Below are positions 1 to 9,733 of a DNA stretch of 64,000 nt, in pieces (the first letter of the stretch is position 1; each line of letters begins with the position of its first letter). A program made the translations under genes and the position numbers. This stretch comes from Trichomonas vaginalis G3 (Eukaryota > Parabasalia > Trichomonadida > Trichomonadidae): positions 2,542,001 to 2,606,000 of the forward strand of contig NC_067205.1 in the NCBI RefSeq assembly GCF_026262505.1, written 5' to 3'. The notes below the pieces were generated by a model. The model did no database searches and was not told where the DNA came from. It was given only the letters and a program-made list of their open reading frames with translations.

Positions 1-505
1 GTCCACCAGCACCAGATCGTGCAAAAGGTGGAGCTGTATCCCATAATGGTCTAATTCTATAGTTATTAACAACAAATTCACCATTATGCGAAGCGTAGGC
101 GTTTCTATAATAAGCAAATTTACTCTTGAACTGAGTCATGTATTGCATATATTCTGGTTTAGGATATTTCGGAATTAAAAACGTATTTTCATATAATCTG
201 TATTCAGAAAATTCTAAATTTTCAGTAAATCCAAATAGATGCCCAGTAGGATCAGGGAATGAAATATTATAAATTGTTATTTCATCGACATATTCTAAGC
301 AGTCTCCCCATTTTTCCTGAATGTAATGAATTTCTTGATTTGAAGTAATTTTTTCCATTTTCCTGATTGGAAAACTTATTTCTGAAATAAAATGAGGATG
401 AATGGAAATCGGAAATGAAAAAAGCATAAAAAATATTACAAAAGGCATAGAAAAGGCCATTTCCTGATAATTTTCTTTAGGAATTATGCCAGAAATGCTT
501 TTCAT
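1..505 (-). CDS. Partial host gene, membrane-anchored protein, runs off left edge
   Basis: An open frame of 168 codons reads from an ATG at 505 leftwards to the window edge without a stop; an in-frame stop lies just upstream of the ATG. Residues about 17-34 are a hydrophobic stretch (FSMPFVIFFMLFSFPI), fitting a signal peptide or a type II membrane anchor. Downstream comes a soluble, aromatic-rich segment ending at the edge with PLWDTAPPFARSGAGG. The layout would suit a glycosyltransferase of the secretory pathway, but I see no diagnostic motif, so that is only a guess. It is the only convincing host gene in the window and stands apart from the virus-like elements. The carboxyl half lies outside the window. 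Confidence 0.6.
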   Translation of the reverse strand, partial: MKSISGIIPKENYQEMAFSMPFVIFFMLFSFPISIHPHFISEISFPIRKMEKITSNQEIHYIQEKWGDCLEYVDEITIYNISFPDPTGHLFGFTENLEFSEYRLYENTFLIPKYPKPEYMQYMTQFKSKFAYYRNAYASHNGEFVVNNYRIRPLWDTAPPFARSGAGG

Positions 506-1402
506 TTTCGAGTCTTCAATTTCTTAAAAATTTGAAGAGTCGATACAAAAGTGGGCAGCGTGTTGTAACTCGTAATTTCTATTCTTTAAACAGGAAATGA
601 TTCCTCCACTTCAGCTCCATCTGCCTCACCGATTCGAGGGCTAAATACGCGAATTAATTTGATAAAAATTTTATTAGTTAAGTGTTTACAGTTTTGATAA
701 TCAATAATAAATATGGCATGATGCTGGTTCATAAAATAGATATATTCAAGCCAAATATAAAGTTTCATTTTTAATTGATTTTTTATTGAGGCTTTAACTA
801 GCATACTATATAAAAACTAACTTAGTAACTTTTAAAAAGCGTATTATAAAAGTAAGCAAACTAACTTTATAGTGGTCTCAAAAATAGATTTCAGAACCTT
901 TTCAAATAATTTGAGAACTTAATTATAAAAATATTATATGTTCATAGTACATTAATATTTTCAAGAAAAATTTAAAAATAAAAATTCTCTGAAATTTTAG
1001 AATCTATATTTATACAATGTCCTTATGTTAATCTACATGTTATTGATAAGCAAATATTGTTTAATAGTTAAATTTGATAAATATCGTTATCTGATGGAAT
1101 TTGATATATTATTGAGTATATTTTTATGAAATATAATGAATATATCGGTACACATTAGCTGTAAATAGGATTTGTCTCACACTGATTGAGTAATACCTCT
1201 ATGATTTGTTAGATAGTGACGATATGAGAATGTATCATTCTTTTCTTGGCACCTGTTTGAAATTTATAAGGTCCACTTTAAGTATTAGCAAATGCCATAT
1301 AATTGGCTGAATAATACATATGATTTTTTTTTTTGAAAATAAATTAAATTTGAAGAACTCGAATTATTCTTTAGAAATAATAAATTTCATGATGAGTATA
1401 AA
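506..1402. other. Host noncoding DNA
   Basis: Very AT-rich sequence between the host gene and element A. The short frames on both strands look like chance openings. No tRNA, repeat array or coding signal seen. Confidence 0.6.
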
Positions 1403-1408
1403 TTAAAC
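1403..1408. repeat. Target-site duplication of element A, left
   Basis: TTAAAC lies immediately outside the A tract of the left end. The same six bases follow the T tract at the right end (25592-25597). Six base pairs is the duplication length usual for Polinton-type integrases. Two of the six bases could be absorbed by the T tract on the right, so the exact length is uncertain by two. Confidence 0.65.
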
Positions 1409-1489
1409 AAAAAAAAAAAAAAAAAAAAAAAAAGGTAGTGGGGCTTCCAGGCACTTCGTGCCCTCTAGCCCCGAAGATGTTTAGTATAA
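1409..1489 (+). repeat. Left terminal inverted repeat of A
   Basis: An A tract (1409-1433) followed by 56 bp that match the inverted right end with two differences. Inside is a compound dyad: GGGGCT pairs with AGCCCC, and within it GGCAC-TTC-GTGCC. Confidence 0.85.
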
Positions 1490-1663
1490 ATGAAGTTTAT
1501 ATTCGGAGGACTCTTCTTCTTCCTCCATTGCTTCTGGGAAGAAGCCTTCTTCTGGGTCGAAAACATTATATAATGTGTCGCTTTTCACAAATTATATATG
1601 TTTTCATGTTTTGTCACTTTTCTGTCACTTTTCGGGTAAAAACATTTTTATTATTATATATAA

Positions 1664-2482
1664 ATGAATTTTACAAAACCACCGTTACCGTTCTTTGGAA
1701 ATAAGAGTAAATGTAAAGATATTATATTGAGAGAACTTAAGAAACTACCGAATGGTCTAACATTTGTAGATTTGTTCGGTGGAAGTTTCTATATATCCCA
1801 TTTGTGCCATACAATATTCCCAGACTCAAAGATTATATGCAATGACTTCGACAACTATATGGACCGTCTCAAACATATACCAGACACAAACAATATATTG
1901 AAAGAGTTAAAAGAAAAGATACCTATCGGTAAGATGGAACGTATACCATTAGATAACAAAAATATTGTGAGAGAGGTTTTGAAAAAAGCAGAATATATAG
2001 ACTGGGATAGTATATCTGCTAGACTATTATATAGTGGTGCTATAAGAGTTCATGACATTGAAACACTTATGTCAAAAGTTTTATATCTTAACTATACAAA
2101 TGTTTTCAAAGAGGACATAGAAAAATATATTGAGGGTATAGAGTTTGTGAGATGTCATTGGACAGAGTTGTATGAAAAATATAAAGACAAGGAAAATGTT
2201 TTCTTTATAGTGGACCCGCCGTTCTATAACACATGGGATTTTCAATACCAAGTAGACTGGACTTTGAGAGACTCTTTAGAAACTTTAGACGTTTTACATA
2301 ACCATCCATGCTTTTACTTTACATCCGATAAAAGTGGTTTGGAAACCGTTATGAGATGGTTAGAGGACATACATGACTATGAGTTTATATATGACAAGAT
2401 AGAATATGAGAGAGGTCCTATAAACCGGAGAAAGTGTCATAACAAAGAAATTTTACTAGTAAGTAAATGTGGTTTGAAATAG
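1664..2482 (+). CDS. dam: DNA adenine-N6 methyltransferase, Dam/D12 class
   Basis: This 272-residue protein should transfer a methyl group from S-adenosylmethionine to adenine N6 in a short DNA target. Visible motifs are in D12-class order: PFFGNKS at residues 8-14 (FxGxK type), the AdoMet-binding DLFGGS near residue 36, and the catalytic DPPF near residue 184. Length is typical of phage T4 Dam and D12 enzymes. The start is supported by a T-rich promoter-like block (TTTTTATTATTATATATAA) ending at the ATG. It is the first gene inside the left end. It could protect element DNA, mark it, or oppose a host or rival nuclease; no partner nuclease is adjacent. The B counterpart is broken. Confidence 0.9.
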   Translation: MNFTKPPLPFFGNKSKCKDIILRELKKLPNGLTFVDLFGGSFYISHLCHTIFPDSKIICNDFDNYMDRLKHIPDTNNILKELKEKIPIGKMERIPLDNKNIVREVLKKAEYIDWDSISARLLYSGAIRVHDIETLMSKVLYLNYTNVFKEDIEKYIEGIEFVRCHWTELYEKYKDKENVFFIVDPPFYNTWDFQYQVDWTLRDSLETLDVLHNHPCFYFTSDKSGLETVMRWLEDIHDYEFIYDKIEYERGPINRRKCHNKEILLVSKCGLK

Positions 2483-2598
2483 GACTACTTGTTTTAGGTT
2501 TTTTCCATTGTGTCATTTATTTATTTGACGTGGCAGAAAAGTACAGAGAATATGAAGATGAACCAATGCCTGCAAATGTTCAGCATATGTACTCGTAA
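2467..2598 (+). CDS. 43-residue single-pass membrane microprotein
   Basis: The ATG lies inside the last codons of the methylase gene in another frame, and the frame runs to 2598. Residues 4-18 (EIGLLVLGFFHCVIY) are a membrane span, followed by a charged tail (DVAEKYREYEDEPMP). The same frame, start and stop are kept in element B at 32156-32287, whereas the neighbouring methylase there is broken, which argues for a real gene. No family recognised. It might be a virion membrane or host-membrane protein; that is inference. Confidence 0.55.
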   Translation: MWFEIGLLVLGFFHCVIYLFDVAEKYREYEDEPMPANVQHMYS

Positions 2599-2621
2599 GA
2601 GATATTTTTATCTAATATTAA

Positions 2622-2984
2622 ATGGACGCACAGAACTTAGCAAATGCACAGCAACCTGGACAACCAAACCCAGAGAATATTCCAAATGAAGTTAGAATAC
2701 AAACTGCAATGGCAAACTATGGTCAAGTGCCAACAGATGTACAAATGCAAACTGCCATGTCAAATGACGCTGCGTTAGGTTTGCCACCATGGTATGCAAA
2801 TATGAGATGGAAAGAGTTTTATACAAACCCTGAAGTGGGATATAAACAACTTTATGCAGATGACGCGAACACAGGAGTTGACCCAGAATATGTTTTCTAC
2901 CAGAGGAGAAACAGAATGTATGAGCTCCAGTTAAAGAATGCTATGGAACTCAACAGGAAACGTAAGAGACTAGGCGGACATTAG
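2622..2984 (+). CDS. p120, unknown Gln/Asn-rich protein
   Basis: A 120-residue hypothetical protein. An internal duplication is visible near the amino end (VRIQTAMANYG and VQMQTAMSNDA, residues about 24-50). A conserved-looking middle with WYANMRWKEFY follows, then a basic carboxyl end (NRKRKRLGGH). The start follows the element's promoter-like block (ATTTTTATCTAATATTAA directly before ATG). It lies between the membrane microprotein and the amphipathic 80-residue protein, all on the same strand. The basic tail could contact DNA. A counterpart is in B. Confidence 0.75.
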   Translation: MDAQNLANAQQPGQPNPENIPNEVRIQTAMANYGQVPTDVQMQTAMSNDAALGLPPWYANMRWKEFYTNPEVGYKQLYADDANTGVDPEYVFYQRRNRMYELQLKNAMELNRKRKRLGGH

Positions 2985-3002
2985 ATTTTTACATATAGTA
3001 AA

Positions 3003-3245
3003 ATGGGTTTCTTCAGTAGTATTGGAAACTTCTTCAGAAGAGTTGGAAGAGGTATATGGAATGGAATAAAAACCGTAGGAAGAGGAATTTGGAACGGTGT
3101 CAAAAATATTGGTAAAAGAGTAGGTCAGTTCGTTGGTATTATACCTAAAGACCCTGAACCAGAAGAACAAGCTCCTGTTATACAACAGCCTGAACCTGCA
3201 CCACAGTCTAGTTGGCAACCAAATCCAACACCTCAACCGTATTAA
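3003..3245 (+). CDS. 80-residue amphipathic protein with MGFF start
   Basis: The amino half is a positively charged amphipathic segment built on a repeated GRGIWNGIK/GRGIWNGVK motif. The carboxyl half is Pro/Gln-rich (PEPEEQAPVIQQ onwards). The MG start would allow N-myristoylation. Small basic amphipathic proteins of this style in adenovirus- and Polinton-like viruses are often membrane-active minor virion proteins, so a role in entry or capsid-membrane contact is plausible but unproven. A second protein of this type is at 6399-6800. The start is supported by TTTTTACATATAGTAAA directly upstream. Confidence 0.7.
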   Translation: MGFFSSIGNFFRRVGRGIWNGIKTVGRGIWNGVKNIGKRVGQFVGIIPKDPEPEEQAPVIQQPEPAPQSSWQPNPTPQPY

Positions 3246-3249
3246 AAAA

Positions 3250-4094
3250 TTATATTTTTACCGTTCGATAGTAGTTGTATATGAAACTAAGTTCTAAGTA
3301 AAACGCATGGTATAATGGAATTATTCTTTTTCTTCCATCTGTAGTAAACCATACTTGAAAGTCTGAAATACTTCCACTTGGTGGTTCGTATAACTTTGTA
3401 GGTTTTTCGTAAAAGTCATTTGCCAAGCATAAGAAAGAGTTTTGGGCGCCAGAAAATGAAGCATGAACAATAATAGCAGCTGGGTCGAAAACATCTTTAA
3501 ATAAATATGGTTCATCTCTTGCATATCGACTGTAAATATTTGCTAAAGGAAGTTCGACTTTCTGATTTAACATTCTTTGCAAATAATACCATGACATTGC
3601 AGTGAATTCTGTATATATTTGTTCGTCTTTCTTTGGATTGTCTTCGTAGATTTGAAATGACACTTGTGAATTTTGTTTGTCATATACAATTCTCACATAA
3701 AGTGTGCTCTCGGTATTTGCATATTCATCAGCATATTTTGCATAACATGAATTTATTTTATCTTCTATATTTTTTAACGCAGTCTGTAGAGAAGATGAAA
3801 GGTCAACTTGTATTAGCTCAATTTCTTCCCACATTTTTCGTTTCCCTTCAGATATATAATCTATATGAAACCTTACAATAAATGGAAAACTTTTATCTCT
3901 ACAGACACAAACTTCATTCTACGAAAGCCAATAGCTTTTGTGACAGATGGGTCTCTTAGCCATCTTAATGGGTAGTCAAAACGATAGCCTTCATGCTTTA
4001 CGGTCTCTGTCTCAAACTTTGACCGACATTAGTAAAAAGTTCATCTAATGTTTAGTGTAGCAACTCTTGAATTTTCTTTTTCTATTGGAAGCAT
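3250..4094 (-). pseudogene. p286-family gene, broken copy
   Basis: Minus-strand gene related to the whole 286-residue protein at 37703-38563 in element B. Shared landmarks are FDYP.RWL, AIGFRR, HASFS...NSFLC and SDFQVWFTT. It opens at an ATG at 4094, divergent from the fibre gene, and is read convergently towards the amphipathic 80-residue gene. This copy has a few breaks. Function unknown; the beta-rich, aromatic composition and the position beside the fibre gene would suit a minor structural protein, which is inference. Confidence 0.6.
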
Positions 4095-4112
4095 ATTTTA
4101 TCTAGAATAAAA
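4095..4112. promoter_or_regulatory. Bidirectional promoter-like spacer
   Basis: Only 18 bp separate the divergent ATGs of the p286-like gene and the fibre gene. The spacer is a near palindrome (TTTTATCTAGAATAAAA) and gives each side the T-rich block then A-rich block seen before most genes of A and B. The same spacer is in B. Confidence 0.5.
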
Positions 4113-5430
4113 ATGTCGAAAGATATGCTTCCATGAGAGAAATACAAACACCGACAACTCATTATGCAAGCTCTAAATAAGAACACAAACAAACTTTTCA
4201 AACTATTCTAAGATATCTGAGTCATTGAAAGAAGGGAAACTTAAAACTGACATTAAACCCAATGACAGATGAGTTTCTGTTTCAAGACAATAAGAACCAT
4301 ACTGTCTGTATAAATCCAACAAAAGGAACTTTAAACGAGAAACCTATATCTGAACTTCTTTTGAAAGCAGATATTGACAACAAAGCTGACAAAGAATATG
4401 TCATTGAAAAAGTTCAAGAAGAACATGACAGAGCAGATGCAACATATGCAACGAAAGCAGATGTTGAAAAGAAAGCTGACAAAGAGTATGTTGACGATGA
4501 GTTAGCATATGTGGCTAGTGGGTTAGTGAGAAGGCAGATAAGGATATGTGGATGAAAAAGACAATGAAATTAAAGAAAGGGTTGAATGGTATAATGAACG
4601 GACAACAAAGATTTTAAAAACTAAAGCCGATACAGGGTGGGTTTCAGGATGTTTAGACCTTAAAGCGGATAAGAACCATACACATACCATTGCAAATATT
4701 ACAAACTTACAAGAAACCTTAAACAGGAAAAGTGACGTTGGACATACACACGATTTCTTCGCAACTGTTTGGTATAGAAAATATTGAAGGAACGGTTGAA
4801 GAAACTGGGGGGATGCATTATATTGTAAACCTCCTAACTTTCCACAAGGTTTAACATCGGATGACGACATAACGACGATGAAAAACATTAGATGTAAAGA
4901 TGTTTATGTCATGAAGGATGAACATAATATTAAATTCACTGCTCAAGATTTATATGACAAGAAAGCAGACAAAACAGAGCTTCAAACATTAAAGACAGAA
5001 ATACTTCAAACATTATATCCTATAGGCTCTATTTATACGTCAATGAACTCTACCAGACCAGAAACAGTTTGGTTTTGGAACTTGGACTCAAATAGTCGAC
5101 AGGTTTTTGTATTGTGCAAACTCTTCAAAGGAAACAGGTGGAAGTAAAACGATTTCAGGTGAAAATTTACCTGCACACAGTCACTACATAGATTTAAGTA
5201 CATCTCAAGCAGGTTGGCATAAGCATAGATTTGGGATTGGTCAGAATGAAAAAGGTAAAGGATATGATGTTAAAGACGACGTTAAGTTTGCTATAAATTG
5301 TTACTGGGTAACACTCAGGGAGAGAGGAAACCATACACATCGCGTTTCAGGATATACGCAAACAACGGGACAAAGTAAAGACTACATGCCACCTTACATG
5401 ACAGTTTACGCATGGTATAGAAATGCTTAG
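4113..5430 (+). pseudogene. Phage-like tail-collar fibre gene
   Basis: The gene encodes a fibre-like protein. A conserved head domain is followed by a shaft of KADKEYVDD-type and GHTHTI-type repeats, then a carboxyl domain of the phage tail-collar class (YPIGSIYTSMN, later GNHTHRVSGY and MPPYMTVYAWYRNA). Such proteins form trimeric host-receptor fibres in bacteriophages, so here it is probably the virion spike or fibre. It ends in a 3-bp convergent overlap with the integrase gene. Broken, a few breaks. The B counterpart has a longer shaft with more HTH repeats, which suggests repeat-number variation. Confidence 0.75.
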
Positions 5431-6382
5431 TCGTCATTTTCAACTTCTTTAGCATATTCGTCAGGAGTTGTCTTATATTTGTTAGGAACTGTCTTTGAAA
5501 GTATACCACCTTGAACTTTGACAAGTTTGAAACGAGGTCTGACAATAGTAGTTTTATCTTCTGCTTGCAGTGTGTACATTTTGCCATGTTTGCCTAAAAC
5601 TTCATAATATTCTCTTGTATACTTTCTTCTATTTTTACGAACACGAATGTGAGTACCTGTCGGTTCCCATTGTTGTCATAGTCAATAGTATTTTCATATG
5701 GGTCGCGTTTAGGTATTTCTATTTTTACTTTGTCACCTTTCTGAAGTTTGAAGCCCGGCATTCTTTCTTGTTTGTCTCTTTTGACTAAATTATTAAATAT
5801 ATAGTCTTTCTCTAAGTCAGGGTTGTTTTTCATTTCTTCGGGGGAGTGGTTTCCCAAACCTTTTTGTTTACGGCTATTGTAAATATTTAAAACTTGTCTC
5901 ATCTTTGCCATGGAGAAGTGTCTATATTTGTCGTCATATGACATTTCATCTTCACCACCTTGTGGTTGGTTTAAGTCTCTTAAGATTTTTATACAACTGT
6001 CAATGACACCAAGAGCAGAATGGTTTTGGTCGACAATGAAATATTGGTTTACATTTTTTGAACGCAGATAGTTTTTAATATCGTCTGATTTGAAAGAACT
6101 TTCACAGTCAGATGTCAGTTTTGTTGGATGGTATTTGTCAACGAATATTGTCAAAGCAGTTTTCACATCTAAAATATTTTTGGACCATAATGGTATGGCT
6201 TCACAGTATCTTGTGTTTTGACCGACAAATATTAGCCAGTATGGTGGTCCATCTTCTCTATACCTCGGAATGTTTTCCAAGATATCCATAAACCAAGCAT
6301 TTGGTGTTGAACTAAAGATTTTTATCATGAGTGCTTTCTTTGTTGCCTTAGAAACATAGGGGTCCTTGTTTGGATTCGTCAT
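5427..6382 (-). pseudogene. rve-family integrase of element A
   Basis: Retroviral-type integrase (rve fold) of about 315 residues, which would insert the element through its terminal repeats. The catalytic core is recognisable: FMDILENIP with the first acidic residue, LTSDCESSFKSD with the second, and the HSALGVID segment at the third position. A basic carboxyl region follows (KIEIPKRDPYENTIDYDNNGN) that probably forms an SH3- or chromo-like DNA-binding end. It diverges from p133 across a 16-bp spacer. About one break in this copy. Confidence 0.85.
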
Positions 6383-6398
6383 TTTTTACCCATAAGAA
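6383..6398. promoter_or_regulatory. Bidirectional promoter-like spacer
   Basis: A 16-bp gap between the divergent integrase and p133 starts, reading TTTTTTACCCATAAGA towards p133. It carries the T-block/A-block arrangement common to the element. Confidence 0.45.
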
Positions 6399-6800
6399 AT
6401 GGGTTTATTTGGCGCATTAGCAGGAGTTGCATCCAGATTTTTGCCCGCAGTGGGAACAATAGCCAGAGGTGTATTTGGAGTTGGAAGGAAGATTTTGAGT
6501 ACATTAGGTATACTTAAAGAGAAAGCACAACCTATTATACAAACTGTACAGAAAGGTTGGGATGTAGCACGAGATGCAGCAAATCTTATTCCAAATCCTG
6601 AAACAAGAGGAAAAGTTCAAGGATGGATGGACAATGTAGGAAGACAAGCAGGAAACTATTATAACAAAGCAAATGACTACTATAACCAAGCAGGACACTA
6701 TATGGACCAAGGTGAAAGATTCTTTAACAGAGGATATAACCATGCACAACAAGTGGTAAACAATAACCAACCTCAACCGCCTCAAACGTGGGGAATGTAA
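6399..6800 (+). CDS. p133, amphipathic MGLF protein
   Basis: A 133-residue protein. The amino third (MGLFGALAGVASRFLPAVGT) is a glycine-rich, membrane-seeking amphipathic helix with a possible myristoylation start. The middle has repeats of aromatic and polar residues (NYYNKANDYYNQAG). The end is rich in Asn, Gln and Pro. It resembles the lytic or cement-type minor virion proteins of adeno- and Polinton-like viruses by layout only. It is second in style to the 80-residue protein at 3003-3245. The ATG follows the spacer shared with the integrase. The B counterpart is broken. Confidence 0.75.
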   Translation: MGLFGALAGVASRFLPAVGTIARGVFGVGRKILSTLGILKEKAQPIIQTVQKGWDVARDAANLIPNPETRGKVQGWMDNVGRQAGNYYNKANDYYNQAGHYMDQGERFFNRGYNHAQQVVNNNQPQPPQTWGM

Positions 6801-6801
6801 A

Positions 6802-6818
6802 TTTTTTACTGAGATGAA
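6802..6818 (+). promoter_or_regulatory. Promoter-like motif before the p50 gene
   Basis: TTTTTTACTGAGATGAA ends one base before the ATG. An identical 17-mer is used again before p168 at 6973-6989, a repeat of control sequence rather than of coding sequence. Confidence 0.5.
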
Positions 6819-6970
6819 ATGAACAATACAGCATTGAGACAAATGGGTTCAAGATGGATTTGTCGCTTCCAGCAGTTACACAACGTGTTTGTCAAGTTCT
6901 TCCTATACCTCAGGAAGTTTTAGACCGACTTAAAAAACCTAAACAACCAGTTGAAAACAAACCAAACTAA
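6819..6970 (+). pseudogene. p50 small gene, broken counterpart
   Basis: Counterpart of the whole 50-residue gene at 36520-36672 in B. It shares the MNNTALRQMGSRWIC opening, with about one break. Function unknown. Confidence 0.45.
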
Positions 6971-6972
6971 AA

Positions 6973-6989
6973 TTTTTTACTGAGATGAA
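6973..6989 (+). promoter_or_regulatory. Promoter-like motif before the p168 gene
   Basis: Exact second copy of TTTTTTACTGAGATGAA, directly in front of the p168 ATG. Confidence 0.5.
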
Positions 6990-7496
6990 ATGACCGAAGA
7001 AGTTGAAACGGTAGATTTGACACCACAAACAAAAAGTTCAGAACCATTGTCAAAACCTGTCAAAGAACTTACAGATGAAGAGAAAAATTCAATAATAGAA
7101 AGTGCCAGGTCTGGAAATACAAACCCTAACTATAAAGTCACTTTTCATAGAAATGGAACGGCTAGTATCTCAAAAAAGAAACAGACTCTCACAAATAAAA
7201 TATTGAAGTCTGAAGGAGCTTTCGAGACAACAGATGGAAAAGTTTACTTCACTGACCAACAGTTCATTATAGAACATCTCATTGACTTAGAGTCGAAATA
7301 TTCTAAACTTTACAACAAACACAAAAAGTTGAAAGGAAAACAAAAACAAATGGCATATGATATTTATGAAGATGTTGACGACACAACTCCTGCAAGTGAG
7401 GTAAAGTCAGAGGAACCGAAAAGTGACGAAAAACCGATAGAAGAAGAAAAACCAAAAACTGAAGATAAACCAAAACCAAAGTTTAGTTTAAACTAA
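6990..7496 (+). CDS. p168, acidic-tailed unknown protein
   Basis: A 168-residue protein. Residues 1-45 are acidic/polar. Residues 45-115 form a basic, probably folded part (YKVTFHRNGTASISKKKQTL and a lysine-rich helix). The end is a low-complexity Glu/Lys/Pro tail (KPIEEEKPKTEDKPKPKFSL). No family recognised. The position after the small virion-type genes and the charged tail would suit a scaffold or DNA-associated protein, which is a guess. The B counterpart is broken. Confidence 0.7.
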   Translation: MTEEVETVDLTPQTKSSEPLSKPVKELTDEEKNSIIESARSGNTNPNYKVTFHRNGTASISKKKQTLTNKILKSEGAFETTDGKVYFTDQQFIIEHLIDLESKYSKLYNKHKKLKGKQKQMAYDIYEDVDDTTPASEVKSEEPKSDEKPIEEEKPKTEDKPKPKFSLN

Positions 7497-7599
7497 ACCA
7501 AGTCAACCTTCATTAGCTGGTATGGGTTGGCGTCAAAGACTTATGGCAGCAGGCGGTTATGTAAAGTAAAGAAAAAAATATTTTTTTATTTTTATAAAA

Positions 7600-7835
7600 A
7601 TGCCCCCATATAGAATGGATAGAAATCTGCTAGAATAAAAGCAGAGTTAGAAAGATATGGTTGGAAGTTTCGAAGAATTTTAAATATAGGAAGGGAAGAC
7701 CCATAAAAGTCTATGACAAATTGTCTGGTCTTCGCTACGAAATGGATTGGAAACAGCACGCGCAAATTATCCAAACAGACTAGAGAGGTTAGAAGAAGAA
7801 CGTCTTATGGACATGCCTTTCGATGTTCTGAACCT
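7600..7835 (+). pseudogene. p81 counterpart, joined to polymerase region
   Basis: Matches the whole 81-residue gene at 37304-37549 in B (RIKAELQRYGW, RLEEERLMDMPFDV). In A the match ends where the polymerase region begins. Opens after TTTTTTATTTTTATAAA. About two breaks. Confidence 0.5.
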
Positions 7836-9733
7836 CAAGTTGAAGGACACGACGGCTTTGCCAGATTCTACTGGAAACATGACGAACAATTGCATCCTTT
7901 GAGAAGGAAAAAAGGAAAAGGTGAAGACAAACATGCTCCCATGGAAAGAACAAGATATGCATATGAAAAGTATCGTGAAGTTAGAAGTCAAATTACATCT
8001 GGTCGAACCTTTACAGTAAACTTTGACGAAGGAAAGAACAAAGAAGGCTTCATGGGTGTACTTGCTGCCATACAAGACGGAAATAAGAAAGGATACAATC
8101 TCAGATTGACCATAACAGATTTGGATGGTCACATTTACTATGCACATGGCAATGAACAAACAGCTGCAAACTTCTTGACGCTTTCAAGACTACAAAGAGA
8201 GAACAAATGGTTGACTCCGACTCAGACATTTTGAATGCAATTGAAGGAATTGCAAGTGTCAAGTTCGAATGGTACCAACCTAACCCTCAAGCAGTCAGAC
8301 AACATGCTGGATACTTCCCGTTCATAAATAAGTCTGACATTGACTTGACAAGGTATGGAATTTACAATTCAATTGAAACAATTGTCAATGAACCTTGCAT
8401 TCTTACATGTCTCAGGAACTCTGGTCTTGTTACAGAGAGAAGATGAAGTATCTTGAGTCATGTGTGAAGACAAGGTACATTCTCAGAGGTCAATTGGCAA
8501 AAATTGCACCGTTGGCAAATGTCAATATCCGAGTCAACATACCTACAGCTAAAGGTTCTTCACATGACGACTATGTTGTTGATTCAAAATTACCATGGTT
8601 GAAGATTGTAATTGTCCACAACCACTTCATGTTGAACGAAAGTCTTACAAACCCATTGTTCGGAAAAGGCAAGTGCAACATTGTCAGAGCTGTAAACATT
8701 CTTTTCGAGAAAGGTTTGTTGGAACCAATTCCAGATGACAAGCTGACAGAAACTTTTGTACCAAAAGACGAAACAAACTTTTCACTGTTAGCAAGACCAA
8801 AAGTTGTTCCAGACAAAGTTCTAGTACAAAAGAAGTACACAATTCCACAAGGAGTTGGATTGTTCGGATACCAACCTGAACCAGAAGAACTTCCAATGAG
8901 GTTGCAAGAACTTCAAGATGCTATAAACAAACTTCCATTGAGACATCCAATTGACGTCAAATTGTATTGGAGAGCATCTGAGTTAGGTCAGAAAATTTTA
9001 TATGAAACAGGTTGCTTTGACGATGTTTATGAGATAACAGGAGAAGTTTCTCAAAAGATAAGAGACTCACTTGAATTTCCACGAACCGGACCCATTGGAT
9101 GCGATAAGTTCGACTCAGATGAAAAGATATACTATGTCGACCTTAACGCTGCGTACATGAGGTTCGTCCAATATATCCCGACTGGAATTCCAAACGAAGA
9201 TGGTGAGTTCCCGGGAAGGAACTATACAGTTGGAAAAGTCATACAACAACTGTATGATATTAGGAAAGCTTCAAACCCCAAACTTGCAATGACACTCAAA
9301 TTGCTTATGAAATTCGACATGGGGATATTCCATTAAGAAACCTCAAGAGATGAAGAGTAAACATTATGAGAAGGTCGACAACTTTGTTGAAAGGTTTTCT
9401 CCTTTTGTTTTGAAGTACGAATTCACTCAAGGTCAAAGTGGCTTAGTAACCACATTAAAACCTATTGTCGAACATTGGTCTTACCCTCAGTTCGCAAAAG
9501 CAGTCCTTGACAACTACAACAAATTCTTCTCGGAAGTCAAATCCAAAGTTGAAGGTTTACTATGAGAACATTGACGCACTCATGACGAACGAAGAAGGCT
9601 ATACAACAAACTCATTGAAATGGGAATGGTCGGTGAAAAGATGGGTCAATTCAAATTGGACAAAATTTTCACCGAAGTTCATGTCCTCTCCAAGCGTAAG
9701 TACTGGGCATACTTGAAGACGGCACAGAAATAA
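7836..9733 (+). pseudogene. polB: Family-B DNA polymerase region (protein-primed type), broken
   Basis: Several open stretches encode polymerase-like sequence. YYVDLNAAYM near nt 9130 fits motif A of protein-primed family-B enzymes. A lysine/asparagine stretch near 9275-9310 falls where motif B is expected. ENIDALMTNEEGY near 9565-9600 falls where motif C is expected. The preceding part (NEPCILTCLRNSGL and neighbours) resembles the region before the catalytic palm in Maverick-type polymerases. Polintons normally replicate with such an enzyme. Element B has no polymerase here: sequence on the two sides of this region is nearly adjacent in B. Broken, about five breaks. Confidence 0.6.

Noticed and set aside
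4113-6382. Prophage or bacterial origin of the window because of the tail-collar fibre
   Set aside because: The flanks are eukaryotic-looking, there are no Shine-Dalgarno sites, and the integrase, ATPase and capsid-like genes fit Polinton-type elements.
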